DNA of 64,000 bases, taken from Paenibacillus catalpae. GTDB lineage: Bacteria; Bacillota; Bacilli; Paenibacillales; Paenibacillaceae. The notes beneath the pieces are model-generated. The model was given only the letters and a program-made list of their open reading frames with translations. It did not search any database and was not told the DNA's origin. Where the stretch lies: positions 186,001-250,000 of the forward strand of contig NZ_FOMT01000004.1 in the NCBI RefSeq assembly GCF_900112695.1. Reading direction: 5' to 3'. The translations under genes and the position numbers were made by a program. Of the stretch, positions 7,650 to 15,800 are shown in pieces; positions within the stretch are counted from its first letter, which is position 1, and each line of letters starts with the position of its first letter.

Positions 7650-8573
7650 ATGAGCAGCTATACTTATAAGTATATTGAAGGGAAAGGCAATAACACCGTT
7701 GTCAGCAACTGCGGCTGCGGCGGCACGCGGATGTTAATGCCTGGACCACCTCCACCTCCACCTGGGCCAGGACCAGGGCCGGGGCCAGGACCAGGACCGG
7801 GGCCGGGGCCAGGACCAGGACCGGGGCCGGGGCCAGGACCAGGACCGGGGCCGGGGCCAGGACCGGGGCCGGGGCCAGGACCAGGACCGGGGCCGGGGCC
7901 AGGACCGGGGCCGGGGCCAGGACCGTTTCCGCCGGGGCCAGGACCGTTTCCACCGGGACCGGGACCATTCCCGCCAGGACCCGGACCATTCCCGCCGGGG
8001 CCGGGGCCATTCCCGCCGGGGCCAGGACCGTTCCCGCCAGGGCCGGGACCATTCCCTCCAGGGCCGGGGCCGTTCCCGCCGGGGCCAGGACCGTTTCCAC
8101 CGGGGCCAGGACCATTCCCGCCAGGGCCGGGGCCGTTTCCGCCGTTCCCGTTTCCGCCGTTCCCGTTTCCACCGTTTCCGCCATTCCCTCCTCAACCTGG
8201 ACCATCCTTTGTAACTGTCGTCATTAATGGAGGACGTGTCTTCCCGAACGTGACCAACTCCTACCGGGTATTTTTCCGGCCTGGAATGAGCATTCGTGAT
8301 TCCCTTGCGGCAACTGGCGTTGTACGCTTCTCGTTTAACGGCCAGATTGCTTCGGTCAGCGGTATCCCGATCGGCGGACCAATCCAATATATCCTCCGCC
8401 TGAATGGCCGTGTCCTTCCGCAAACGTTGCTGACCTTCCCTGTGCAACGCTTTGACACCGTCTCAATCGAGCTTATTTTCTTCATATCCGGACGCGCCGA
8501 AGACGAACTATCGCAAGAGCTGACGGACATCGCCCATCTGAACGTAGCGGAGCATTTCGCGACCTACGATTAA
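7650..8573 (+). CDS. Pro/Gly-repeat protein with a C-terminal globular domain
   Basis: A 307-residue protein if ATG 7650 is used (AAGGAG at 7631-7636, a rather long 13-base spacing). The frame stays open back to GTG 7545, giving up to 342 residues. A short head with SNCGCGG is followed by a pure Gly-Pro dipeptide tract. Then come eleven copies of the heptad GPGPFPP, a PFPPF tail, and a globular domain of about 105 residues (VVINGGRVFPNVTNS, then GMSIRDSLAATGVVRF, then QYILRLNGRVLP, then DTVSIELIFF). The period of seven with no Gly every third residue argues against a collagen helix. The end domain recalls beta-grasp/DUF4430-like folds, by impression only. A spore- or cell-surface role is a guess. 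Confidence 0.75.
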   Translation: MSSYTYKYIEGKGNNTVVSNCGCGGTRMLMPGPPPPPPGPGPGPGPGPGPGPGPGPGPGPGPGPGPGPGPGPGPGPGPGPGPGPGPGPGPGPFPPGPGPFPPGPGPFPPGPGPFPPGPGPFPPGPGPFPPGPGPFPPGPGPFPPGPGPFPPGPGPFPPGPGPFPPFPFPPFPFPPFPPFPPQPGPSFVTVVINGGRVFPNVTNSYRVFFRPGMSIRDSLAATGVVRFSFNGQIASVSGIPIGGPIQYILRLNGRVLPQTLLTFPVQRFDTVSIELIFFISGRAEDELSQELTDIAHLNVAEHFATYD

Positions 8574-8675
8574 GAAGATAGCTACAACACAAGCTGTAAG
8601 GCAGATTTTGGCCAGCTTTATTTTGCGCAATGCCCCATAGAAGCAGCAGCGCGCCTAATGCACACAATACAAGAA

Positions 8676-8706
8676 GGCCATTCCCCAGCGGGAATGGCCC
8701 TCTTTT
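8676..8706. terminator. Bidirectional intrinsic terminator
   Basis: A perfect 10-bp stem (GGCCATTCCC with GGGAATGGCC, 4-base loop) with a CTCTTTT tail on the plus side. It separates the Pro/Gly protein from the protease gene. Confidence 0.85.
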
Positions 8707-8718
8707 CAATCTATAGCC

Positions 8719-9870
8719 CTATTCGGGCTTCTTCTCTTGCTTTTCTTCCTCTTGCTTGATGACTTTCCCCTTACCGCTGATCAGCTTGAGCTGGTCGTTC
8801 TCGTAGCCAACGTCGTAGGTCACCTGATATTTGCTGAGCCGATATTCGCCGTCCACCCGCTCATCAACCGAGATGATCGCTGTTACGATCGCCTCATCAT
8901 CACTCTCTTTGGTGACATGAATATTGTCGATAACGACATTCCGGGTCATCATATACCCTTGGCGGAACACCTCATAGCTTGTGCCCAGCTTCCAATTGCC
9001 GCCCAGCAAGGAATAAGCGTAGACGTAGTCGGCATTATTAAGACTGTCATAGAAATGGGTCACCAAATATTCCGCATACTCGGTAATTGATGCATCCTGC
9101 TTCACTGCGCTGTCTTCCTCGCCTGGCTTCCACTCCGGCAGCGTCTTCATCGGATGCTCCGACCAAGCCTCGGCTATATCGAGCACATTCACAATCGGAA
9201 TGCTGAAGCCAATTGAGCTTTGCTCGATCCCCGCAGAGTTAATCCCCAGGACTTCACCCGTCTTCTTGTCGACTAGCGGTCCTCCGCTGTTACCCGGGGC
9301 AATTGGCGCGGAGATCTGATACAGGTCTTTATACGTGTAAGGCTTAATCTCAAAGCTTCTGCCTACACCGCTAACCATCCCTGTGGTCACCGTATTTTGG
9401 AAGCCAAGCGGGCTGCCGATCGCGATGACTTCATCGCCAATCTCCGCTTTTTCCTTCCGGACCATCGCAAGCGGTTCTACGCCTGCCAGTCCGGCCACGC
9501 GTACTACCGCTACATCCGTCTCCGTGCTGATGCCGATGACATCTCCCTCAAGCTCCTTCGCATCCGCTGTCTTGACCGTAACCTTGCTCTCCCCGGCAAC
9601 CACATGCGCATTCGTTATGAGGTCGCCTTTATCGTTATAGACGAAGCCCGAGCCTTGCGTACCGTCCTTCGTTTCAATCATGACAACCAGCTTTTGCGTT
9701 GCGTATATAATATCCTTTAATGATTTAGGCGCACCTGCGTTGGCATCCGCAAGCAGAGGCAATCCGCTTAGATGCTTCGGCACCTCCGCATGAATATACG
9801 CAGCGGTGCCCGCTCCCGCGCAGAGCACTGCCACAGACGCGATGAGACTAATCCAAGTTCCTTTTTTCAT
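8719..9870 (-). CDS. Membrane-anchored HtrA-like serine protease lacking PDZ, with C-terminal NTF2-like domain
   Basis: A 383-residue S1C trypsin-like protease. ATG 9870 (MKKG) is chosen because AGGGG lies 8 bases before it. The earlier ATG at 9897 would overlap the upstream gene and lacks this site. After one N-terminal transmembrane anchor, the triad is complete: His89 (TNAHVV), Asp119 (TDVAVV) and Ser195 (APGNSGGP). HtrA proteins usually end in a PDZ domain. Here the last 120 residues (YAEYLVTHFYDSLNNADYVY, then NVVIDNIHVT) look instead like an NTF2/SnoaL-type fold, by pattern only. It is translationally close to the zinc-ribbon gene before it, so the two probably act together at the outer membrane face. 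Confidence 0.88.
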   Translation of the reverse strand: MKKGTWISLIASVAVLCAGAGTAAYIHAEVPKHLSGLPLLADANAGAPKSLKDIIYATQKLVVMIETKDGTQGSGFVYNDKGDLITNAHVVAGESKVTVKTADAKELEGDVIGISTETDVAVVRVAGLAGVEPLAMVRKEKAEIGDEVIAIGSPLGFQNTVTTGMVSGVGRSFEIKPYTYKDLYQISAPIAPGNSGGPLVDKKTGEVLGINSAGIEQSSIGFSIPIVNVLDIAEAWSEHPMKTLPEWKPGEEDSAVKQDASITEYAEYLVTHFYDSLNNADYVYAYSLLGGNWKLGTSYEVFRQGYMMTRNVVIDNIHVTKESDDEAIVTAIISVDERVDGEYRLSKYQVTYDVGYENDQLKLISGKGKVIKQEEEKQEKKPE

Positions 9871-9881
9871 GACTAATTCCC

Positions 9882-11135
9882 CTAATCCAAATACCAAGTC
9901 ATATGATCGATAGCCACTGTTGCATTCTCATCCTGTACATGATGAACAACAAAGGAAAAGCCGAACGTCTCTCCCGCCTCAATATAAGAAGGGGTTGCAT
10001 CCACCTTGCCCGTTGTAATCACTTTTCCTTCCGAATCATGAACCGTATATTCAATCGATACCGAATAGATCGGCCGGGTTGCTGCGTTGAGCAGCTCCCC
10101 TGTTACATTATAATCGCCAAACAGATCAAGCTCCGCATTAATATGCTTTACTTTGACCGCCGCCGTCTGATTGATCAGATCCTCTTCCGCTGCCTTCTGC
10201 ATCGCTTGTTCAATCCGCTGCTGCTCAGCCTCTTCGAAGTTTTTCTTCTCTTCCACAATCTGATCGTACAGCTTTGTCAGCTTCTCATTGTCCGGCGCGT
10301 AGATCAGCCCTTTTTGCGCTGCAGTAATCGCCGCCGAGAAATTTTTCTTCTTCCGCATCGAATCGGCTTCACTATAACTGATATCCGCAAACTTCGCCTC
10401 AATCTTCTGACGGAGCGCAAGTGCCTCATCACCCGACAAGCCTTTTACCTGGTTATACTCGCTTGCCAGATCATCCATGCTCTCCATGCTTTCAAATTCT
10501 GCCGATACTTGAAGCACCGTCACCTTTGTCGACAACTCCTCAACCTGATTCCGCACTCTTCCAAAAATCGGCTCTTCCCGCCCGCGCAGCTTCGATTTCA
10601 GCTGCTCCAGCTGGGTTGCCGCTTTATCAAGATCCTGGTCATCCAGACGCTGCTGAATTTCCGTCATCATGCGGTCCAGCGACAGCGCCTCTTCTACAAT
10701 CTTCAAGTCCGCCTGCACCGGCTTGAATCCCGGACGGGCATCCGCTGCTTTGTTAAGCTGCCGGAACGCTTCCTCGTATTTACCCGCCAGCGCCTCCTGC
10801 CTGGCAGTTTCCTGCCAGTCGAGTACACGGTTATTTAATCTAGCTTCATATAAATAATAGGACAACAGCACGGCTGCAATCACAACCAAAACAACGACGG
10901 GTATAAGTCCGATTAAAAAGGTCTTCCTGCCTGCAGTCTGCCTCACCGGCAGCTGCGACGTCTCCAGTGCTGAGCCTGCTTGTTCTTTCGCCAAATCCCA
11001 TACTTCCAATGCTGCCGCCTGTGATTCTTCATTCCCTTGCTGCAAATTTCGCTGTGAAGGCTCCAGCAGCCTGCCGCATCTGCTGCAGTATACGGCATCC
11101 GCATCATGCTCCCTGACGCAATGATGGCAATACAA
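9882..11135 (-). CDS. Zinc-ribbon membrane protein with coiled-coil/TPR-like ectodomain
   Basis: A 417-residue protein starting at TTG 11135, 8 bases after GGAGGAG. It begins with a zinc ribbon (CHHC ... CSRC). One transmembrane helix at about 75-95 (LIGLIPVVVLVVIAAVLLSY) puts the remainder outside. Residues about 100-320 are helical and repeat-like (QEALAGKYEEAFRQLNKAAD, then SAAITAAQKGLIYAPDNEKL), with charged coiled-coil stretches. The last 90 residues (LFGDYNVTGELLNAATRPIY) resemble an FxLYD beta-domain. It lies directly upstream of the HtrA-like protease, with 11 bases between them. A scaffold or regulator for that protease is an inference from context. Confidence 0.78.
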   Translation of the reverse strand: MYCHHCVREHDADAVYCSRCGRLLEPSQRNLQQGNEESQAAALEVWDLAKEQAGSALETSQLPVRQTAGRKTFLIGLIPVVVLVVIAAVLLSYYLYEARLNNRVLDWQETARQEALAGKYEEAFRQLNKAADARPGFKPVQADLKIVEEALSLDRMMTEIQQRLDDQDLDKAATQLEQLKSKLRGREEPIFGRVRNQVEELSTKVTVLQVSAEFESMESMDDLASEYNQVKGLSGDEALALRQKIEAKFADISYSEADSMRKKKNFSAAITAAQKGLIYAPDNEKLTKLYDQIVEEKKNFEEAEQQRIEQAMQKAAEEDLINQTAAVKVKHINAELDLFGDYNVTGELLNAATRPIYSVSIEYTVHDSEGKVITTGKVDATPSYIEAGETFGFSFVVHHVQDENATVAIDHMTWYLD

Positions 11136-11265
11136 TTTCCATTCTCCTCCAACTTAAATGTTCATCTTCTATATCTCTTATCTATTCTATATGAAAAAAT
11201 AAATGATCTCCATTTTTCCTTAACGGAAAATAAAAAAAGTTTCTCCAAGCCTTTCCAATACCAAA

Positions 11266-11300
11266 AAGCCGAACCCCGCATAAGCAGGATCCGGCTAAAT
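11266..11300 (-). terminator. Terminator after galU/ABC remnant
   Basis: On the minus strand AGCCGGATCCTGC pairs imperfectly with GCGGGGTTCGGCT, followed by TTTTTGG. Confidence 0.7.
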
Positions 11301-11308
11301 ATTACCCT

Positions 11309-11575
11309 TTATTTAACTCCAATCGGCATCATGTACATGCCCGTCCGTTCATCGCTATGAATCGCAACCTCGATGCCGTAAATGTCTTTCATCGTATGCT
11401 CCGTCACTACAAACTCGGGCAGACCCTGCAGCAGCAGCTTCCCTTCCTTCATGACAAGCAGATAATCGCTGTAGCGGGTGGGTTCATCCAAAAATAAGAT
11501 TGGCGTCCGCTGCGCAAGCGCCATGGCGATCCATACCCGCTGCCGTTCGCCGCCGGACATTTCGCTGAGGCGCTC
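11309..11575 (-). pseudogene. Remnant of a siderophore-type ABC transporter ATPase (FecE/FhuC-like)
   Basis: The frame reads [20 protein letters not shown], then [13 protein letters not shown], then directly [18 protein letters not shown] and a normal C-terminus. The ABC signature and Walker B are present. The Walker A half is gone. The stretch between DEPT (D-loop) and the post-H-loop RYSD, about 35 residues including the switch histidine, is also deleted (junction near 11476). The fragment begins immediately after the galU stop codon and in the same reading frame. It cannot be a working ATPase. The family resemblance is to iron-siderophore importers, where the order AL-AQRTP-LFLDEPTTYLD is typical. 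Confidence 0.85.
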
Positions 11576-12469
11576 CTAACCAAGACGCTCGCGCAAATAT
11601 TTGCGGACTTCCACGCTAAGATCCTCCCGCTCCAGGGCGAAATCGATCGTAGCCTTCACAAATCCAAGCTTATCCCCGACGTCATGACGTTTGCCCGCAA
11701 AGCGATGCGCCAGAATAGGAGCCACATGATTTAGCTGTTGAAGGCTGTCCGTCAGCTGAATTTCTCCGGCCTTGCCCGGCTTGGCGTGCTCCAGCAGCTC
11801 GAAAATCGCAGGATCCAGCACATATCTTCCGACAACCGCCCAATTCGACGGTGCCTGCCCCGGCGCCGGCTTCTCAATAAGGTCAAGAATGCGGTTATGA
11901 GAGGGATCCGTATTGTCAAATGCGGCAATGCCGTACTTATGCGTCTGATCCCAGGGCACCTCCATCAGGGCGACAACCGAAGAGCCGGTCTCTTCATATT
12001 GATGGATCATCTGCTGCAGGCAAGGCGGTTCGGAGCGTAGAATATCATCGCCCAGCAGTACTGCAAACGGCTCATCGCCAATGAAACGCCGCGCGCAAAG
12101 AACGGCATGTCCAAGACCAAGCGGCTCCTTCTGGCGCACATAATAGATATCCGCCAGATGCGAGATATCCCGGACAATGGCGAGCATCTCTTCATTGCCG
12201 CGTTCCTCGAGCTCTTTTTCGAGCTCGTAAGACTTGTCAAAATGATCCTCAATCGCCCGCTTATGCCGGCCGCTGACGATAATGATGCTGTCGATGCCGG
12301 ACTGAACCGCTTCCTCTACAATATATTGAATCGCCGGCTTATCGATAATCGGGAGCATTTCCTTCGGCTGCGCCTTGGTCGCAGGCAGGAATCGCGTCCC
12401 TAGCCCCCCCGCCGGAATAATCGCTTTGCGCACCTGCTGCCTCTTCGTTTCATTAAACATAGCCGTCAC
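11576..12469 (-). CDS. galU: UTP-glucose-1-phosphate uridylyltransferase
   Basis: A 297-residue enzyme that makes UDP-glucose for envelope glycopolymers and glycolipids. It shows the nucleotidyltransferase signature AGGLGTRFLPATKAQPKEML, the LGDDIL substrate segment, LIEKPAPGQAPSNWAVVGRY, and the family ending (KLGFVKATIDFALEREDL, then YLRERLG). Length is normal. It starts 10 bases after the histidine kinase gene, so it is likely the third gene of a response regulator-kinase-galU operon. This suggests the two-component system responds to envelope state. Its stop codon abuts a decayed ABC ATPase in the same frame. Confidence 0.95.
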   Translation of the reverse strand: MTAMFNETKRQQVRKAIIPAGGLGTRFLPATKAQPKEMLPIIDKPAIQYIVEEAVQSGIDSIIIVSGRHKRAIEDHFDKSYELEKELEERGNEEMLAIVRDISHLADIYYVRQKEPLGLGHAVLCARRFIGDEPFAVLLGDDILRSEPPCLQQMIHQYEETGSSVVALMEVPWDQTHKYGIAAFDNTDPSHNRILDLIEKPAPGQAPSNWAVVGRYVLDPAIFELLEHAKPGKAGEIQLTDSLQQLNHVAPILAHRFAGKRHDVGDKLGFVKATIDFALEREDLSVEVRKYLRERLG

Positions 12470-12479
12470 CCTTTCGAAC

Positions 12480-13862
12480 TCAAATGTCTAACTCAGGTTT
12501 CAGCGGCAGACGGATCACAAATACCGCCCCTTGCTCCGCGTCCTCAATCTCGATTGTTCCGCCGTGAATGTCGATAATTTTCTTCACAATAGATAAGCCC
12601 AGCCCGCTTCCGCCATGAGTACGGTCCCTCGACGGATCGATTTTGTAAAACCGTTCAAAGACCCGATCCCGCTCCTCCTCCGGTATCCCGCTGCCCGAAT
12701 CGGCGATCCGGACGACCGCATAGCCGTTCTTCTCCGACAGCTGGAACGAGATTTTCCCTTCTTCCGGCGTGAATTTGATACTGTTTGCAAGCAAATTGAT
12801 CCACACCTGATTCAGTTGGTCCTCATCGGCCTTAATAACCGTTTCCTCCATTAACAGCTCAACGGTCAGCCGTTTCGCAAGCCAGGTCGGTTCGCAGGAC
12901 AAGACCGCGTCACGAAGCTGCCTGTCGAGCCGGTACGTAACCGGCTCATACGGATGATGCTCGGAATCAAGGGAGGCGAGCTTCAGCAGATTTTCGCTCA
13001 GGCGGGATAAACGGCTGCTCTCTTGTTTAATAATACCAACATAACGATTGCGGTCAGCTTCCGTCAAATCTTCGCTGCGAAGCGCTTCGGCAAAACCGCC
13101 GATCGAAGTGAGCGGCGACTGGATTTCATGCGATACATTGGATACAAAATCACGGCGCATCGTCTCCAGCTGCGACAAGCTGTGCGCCATCTTGTTAATG
13201 CTGTCCGCAAGCTCGCCAAGTTCATTCTTGTGCGACATCGGCAGCTGCACGCTAAAGTCGCCTTTCGCGATTCTGGTTGTGGCGGCGGTCATCATTTTGA
13301 GCGGCTTCACCAGATAACGGGCGGCAAACAGAATCAGGACACAGCCAACTACGAGCAGCGTAATCAGAATGGTGAATGTATTCCGCTGGAAACTGCGGAC
13401 CTGTCTTACATGGTCAGGCGCGATAAAAACGGCCCATTTCGTATTGCCAAATTGCGCCAAGCGCCCGTAAGCCGGAGGGATTGGCGGTCCACTAGAATGC
13501 TCGTCCACGAAATCCACTCTTGCCTTGTCGCCTTCGAATATATCCGCCACCGTCTTATAAGACAGATGATTCACGATTGCCCGGCTTGTCCGGCCGACCT
13601 GTATCACCAGCCCGTTCCGGTTAACGGCGACAATCGACATCTCCTGAAGGCTCGACACCTGCTCGAGAAATACCGGAAGCGAACGCGGAGACGAATCATT
13701 GTACAGCCGCTCCAGCCGCGTGATCATCATTTCCTCCATGCCGTTCTGCCCCTTCAGATCATGCCTGAACAGCTGATTGGCGGTGTAATAAGCAATACTA
13801 ATACTTACTAATACGATGACCAGAAAAGTCACCGCTATTCGCACATACAAGCTGCGAATCAT
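12480..13862 (-). CDS. Membrane sensor histidine kinase
   Basis: A 460-residue kinase with transmembrane helices at about 8-28 and 160-185 flanking an extracellular sensor of about 130 residues. A HAMP linker follows, then the dimerisation/phosphoacceptor box NVSHEIQSPLTSIGGFAEAL (His). The ATPase domain has an N-box NQVWINLLANSIKF, G1 ADSGSGIPEEE and G2 GGSGLGLSIVKK. All catalytic boxes are intact. It overlaps the response regulator gene by 4 bases (ATGA), so translation is coupled, and galU follows after 10 bases. The signal is unknown. Confidence 0.93.
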   Translation of the reverse strand: MIRSLYVRIAVTFLVIVLVSISIAYYTANQLFRHDLKGQNGMEEMMITRLERLYNDSSPRSLPVFLEQVSSLQEMSIVAVNRNGLVIQVGRTSRAIVNHLSYKTVADIFEGDKARVDFVDEHSSGPPIPPAYGRLAQFGNTKWAVFIAPDHVRQVRSFQRNTFTILITLLVVGCVLILFAARYLVKPLKMMTAATTRIAKGDFSVQLPMSHKNELGELADSINKMAHSLSQLETMRRDFVSNVSHEIQSPLTSIGGFAEALRSEDLTEADRNRYVGIIKQESSRLSRLSENLLKLASLDSEHHPYEPVTYRLDRQLRDAVLSCEPTWLAKRLTVELLMEETVIKADEDQLNQVWINLLANSIKFTPEEGKISFQLSEKNGYAVVRIADSGSGIPEEERDRVFERFYKIDPSRDRTHGGSGLGLSIVKKIIDIHGGTIEIEDAEQGAVFVIRLPLKPELDI

Positions 13863-14533
13863 GCCCGCTCCTCCAATCGGTAGCCAAGGCCGCGTATCGT
13901 CACAATATGGAAGCCAAAGTCCTCCTCCGGAAACCGCTCGCGAAGACGCTTAATATGTACATCTACCGTACGCTCGTCCCCTTCGTAATTCATTCCCCAC
14001 AGCTGCTCGATCAGATGCTCCCTTGTGAAGGTTTTGCCAGGATAGCTTGCCAGCTTGAAGAGCAGCTCGAATTCCTTCGGCGGCAGCAGAATCTTCTCTC
14101 CGTTCGCCGCGAGCTGGAAGTCCGAGCGGTTCATCGACAAGCCGCCCAGCTCAACGACCTGCGAAGAAGCGATGCGGTAACGCTTGAGCAGCGCCTTAAT
14201 GCGCACGATCAGCTCAGGCGGGTCAAACGGCTTGACAACGTAATCATCGGCGCCAAGCTCGAAGCCTTTTACCTTATGAGCCGTCTCGCCCTTGGCCGTC
14301 AGCATAAGCAGCGGCATGTCGAAGGATTCGCGCAAAGCCGAGCATAACGCCCATCCGTCCATTTTGGGCATCATCACATCTATTACGGCAAGATCCGGCT
14401 TCACTGCCTCCAGACGGGTAAGCGCATCTTCACCATTAGTCGCTTCTATTACTTCATAACCTTCCCTGCGCAAAAACAAGCTTACCAATTCCCTTATATT
14501 CGGATCGTCATCTACGACGAGTATTTTCGGCAT
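13859..14533 (-). CDS. OmpR-family response regulator
   Basis: A 224-residue regulator. ATG 14533 is preceded by AGGAGG, while longer in-frame starts lack such a site. The receiver domain has the acidic pocket (Asp8-Asp10 region) and phosphoacceptor Asp52 in AVIDVMMPKMDG, a conserved Thr (LMLTAKGE) and Lys (YVVKPFDP). The C-terminal winged helix (LPPKEFELLFKLASYPGKTF, then DVHIKRLRERF) binds DNA. It pairs with the kinase downstream through an ATGA overlap. The upstream gap is shared with trxB. Confidence 0.94.
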   Translation of the reverse strand: MPKILVVDDDPNIRELVSLFLRREGYEVIEATNGEDALTRLEAVKPDLAVIDVMMPKMDGWALCSALRESFDMPLLMLTAKGETAHKVKGFELGADDYVVKPFDPPELIVRIKALLKRYRIASSQVVELGGLSMNRSDFQLAANGEKILLPPKEFELLFKLASYPGKTFTREHLIEQLWGMNYEGDERTVDVHIKRLRERFPEEDFGFHIVTIRGLGYRLEERA

Positions 14534-14673
14534 ATTGGAGCACCTCCTGCAAACTATCTTTCTACAATAATACATCTAGATGAAAATAAGATGAACTGTG
14601 TTGACAAAGTTTACAGATTATAATAATTTTAAACTAGAAATATGATTCACCATTTAGAACGGAGGAAATCATT

Positions 14674-15615
14674 ATGCATAAAACAGTTATTATCGGTACC
14701 GGCCCTGCCGGCTTAACGGCGGCGATCTATCTTGCGCGCGCTAATATGGAACCACTCGTCATTGAAGGCTGGCAGCCAGGCGGTCAGCTTACTACAACAA
14801 CGGAGATCGAGAACTTCCCAGGCTTCCCTGAAGGTATTCTTGGCAGCGAATTGATGTCCAACATGCGCAAACAAGCGCAGCGCTTTGGCGCAACCTTCCG
14901 CAATGGCTCGGTTAAGAGCGTAGACTTCAGCAAACGCCCTTACACGCTTGATGTAGAAGGTATTGGCGAGATTCAAGCGGAATCCGTTATTATATCAACT
15001 GGCGCATCCGCTAAATATCTTGGCATTCCAGGCGAGCAAGAAAACATCGGACGCGGCGTCAGCACTTGCGCAACATGCGACGGCTTCTTCTTCCGCAACA
15101 AAAAGCTGATCATCGTAGGCGGCGGCGACTCCGCAATGGAAGAAGCGGTGTTCCTGACACGCTTTGCTTCCGAAGTTACCGTTGTAAACCGTCGTGACGA
15201 GCTTCGCGCTTCGAAAATCATGCAGGACCGCGCACGCGCGAACGAAAAAATCAGCTGGAACCTGAACAAAACTCCGCTTGAGATCGTTCCTGGCGAAATG
15301 GGCTTGAAAGGTCTTAAAGTACTCAACAACGCAACTGGCGAAGAAGAATTCGTAGAGGCGGACGGCGTGTTCATCACAATCGGCCATACCCCTAACACGA
15401 AATTCCTCGGCGGCCAAATCGACACCGATGAGCAAGGCTACATTATCGTGAAGCCCGGCACTTCGGAGACCAACATCCCTGGCGTATTCGCCTGCGGCGA
15501 CGTGCAAGACCGTCAATACCGCCAAGCGATTACAGCAGCAGGCAGCGGCTGTATGGCAGCTCTTGATGCGGAACGCTTCCTGGAAGCACAAAGCCATGAC
15601 GCGGTGCATGCTTAA
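14674..15615 (+). CDS. trxB: Thioredoxin reductase
   Basis: A 313-residue cytoplasmic flavoenzyme that passes electrons from NADPH to thioredoxin. It shows the FAD fingerprint (IIGTGPAGLTAAIYLARA), the redox-active pair CATCDG, the NADPH site GGGDSAMEEAVFLTR, and the C-terminal FAD motif FACGDVQDRQYRQAITAAGS. Length is that of the low-molecular-weight bacterial type. GGAGG sits 8 bases before ATG 14674. It is monocistronic and divergent from the response regulator gene. Codon bias is strong. Confidence 0.97.
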   Translation: MHKTVIIGTGPAGLTAAIYLARANMEPLVIEGWQPGGQLTTTTEIENFPGFPEGILGSELMSNMRKQAQRFGATFRNGSVKSVDFSKRPYTLDVEGIGEIQAESVIISTGASAKYLGIPGEQENIGRGVSTCATCDGFFFRNKKLIIVGGGDSAMEEAVFLTRFASEVTVVNRRDELRASKIMQDRARANEKISWNLNKTPLEIVPGEMGLKGLKVLNNATGEEEFVEADGVFITIGHTPNTKFLGGQIDTDEQGYIIVKPGTSETNIPGVFACGDVQDRQYRQAITAAGSGCMAALDAERFLEAQSHDAVHA

Positions 15616-15645
15616 GATATTGTGAATTCTTGTGGCTGCCTGTGG

Positions 15646-15763
15646 CTTGTTCGAGCCATTCCTTGTATAATGAAGAGGTTCGAACAACGAACAACAATTT
15701 AAAGGCAATGCTACCTACAAAGGTACAACCTCGCTGATTTATTAGCAGGTTGTGCCTTTTTTT
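15646..15763 (+). promoter_or_regulatory. Possible short transcript with terminator before the GH13 gene
   Basis: TATAAT at about 15666 is followed by a short leader and a strong intrinsic terminator at 15718-15763 (AGGTACAACC with GGTTGTGCCT, then TTTTTTTG). The terminator ends trxB transcription or forms an attenuated leader for the gene at 15801. No coding potential is seen. Confidence 0.45.
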
Positions 15764-15800
15764 GTTTTACCCCATTATTCGATTGGAGTGATCCTCATTT

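Noticed and set aside
7731-8190. Collagen-like triple helix region
   Set aside because: The repeats are GP dipeptides and GPGPFPP heptads. Gly does not occur at every third position.
8482-8709. A 75-codon minus-strand frame with a hydrophobic start
   Set aside because: It starts in the terminator loop region and overlaps the end of the Pro/Gly gene on the other strand. It has no ribosome-binding site.
9903-10838. A 311-codon plus-strand frame opposite the zinc-ribbon gene
   Set aside because: Antisense shadow with no ribosome-binding site and an Arg/His/Leu-rich composition.
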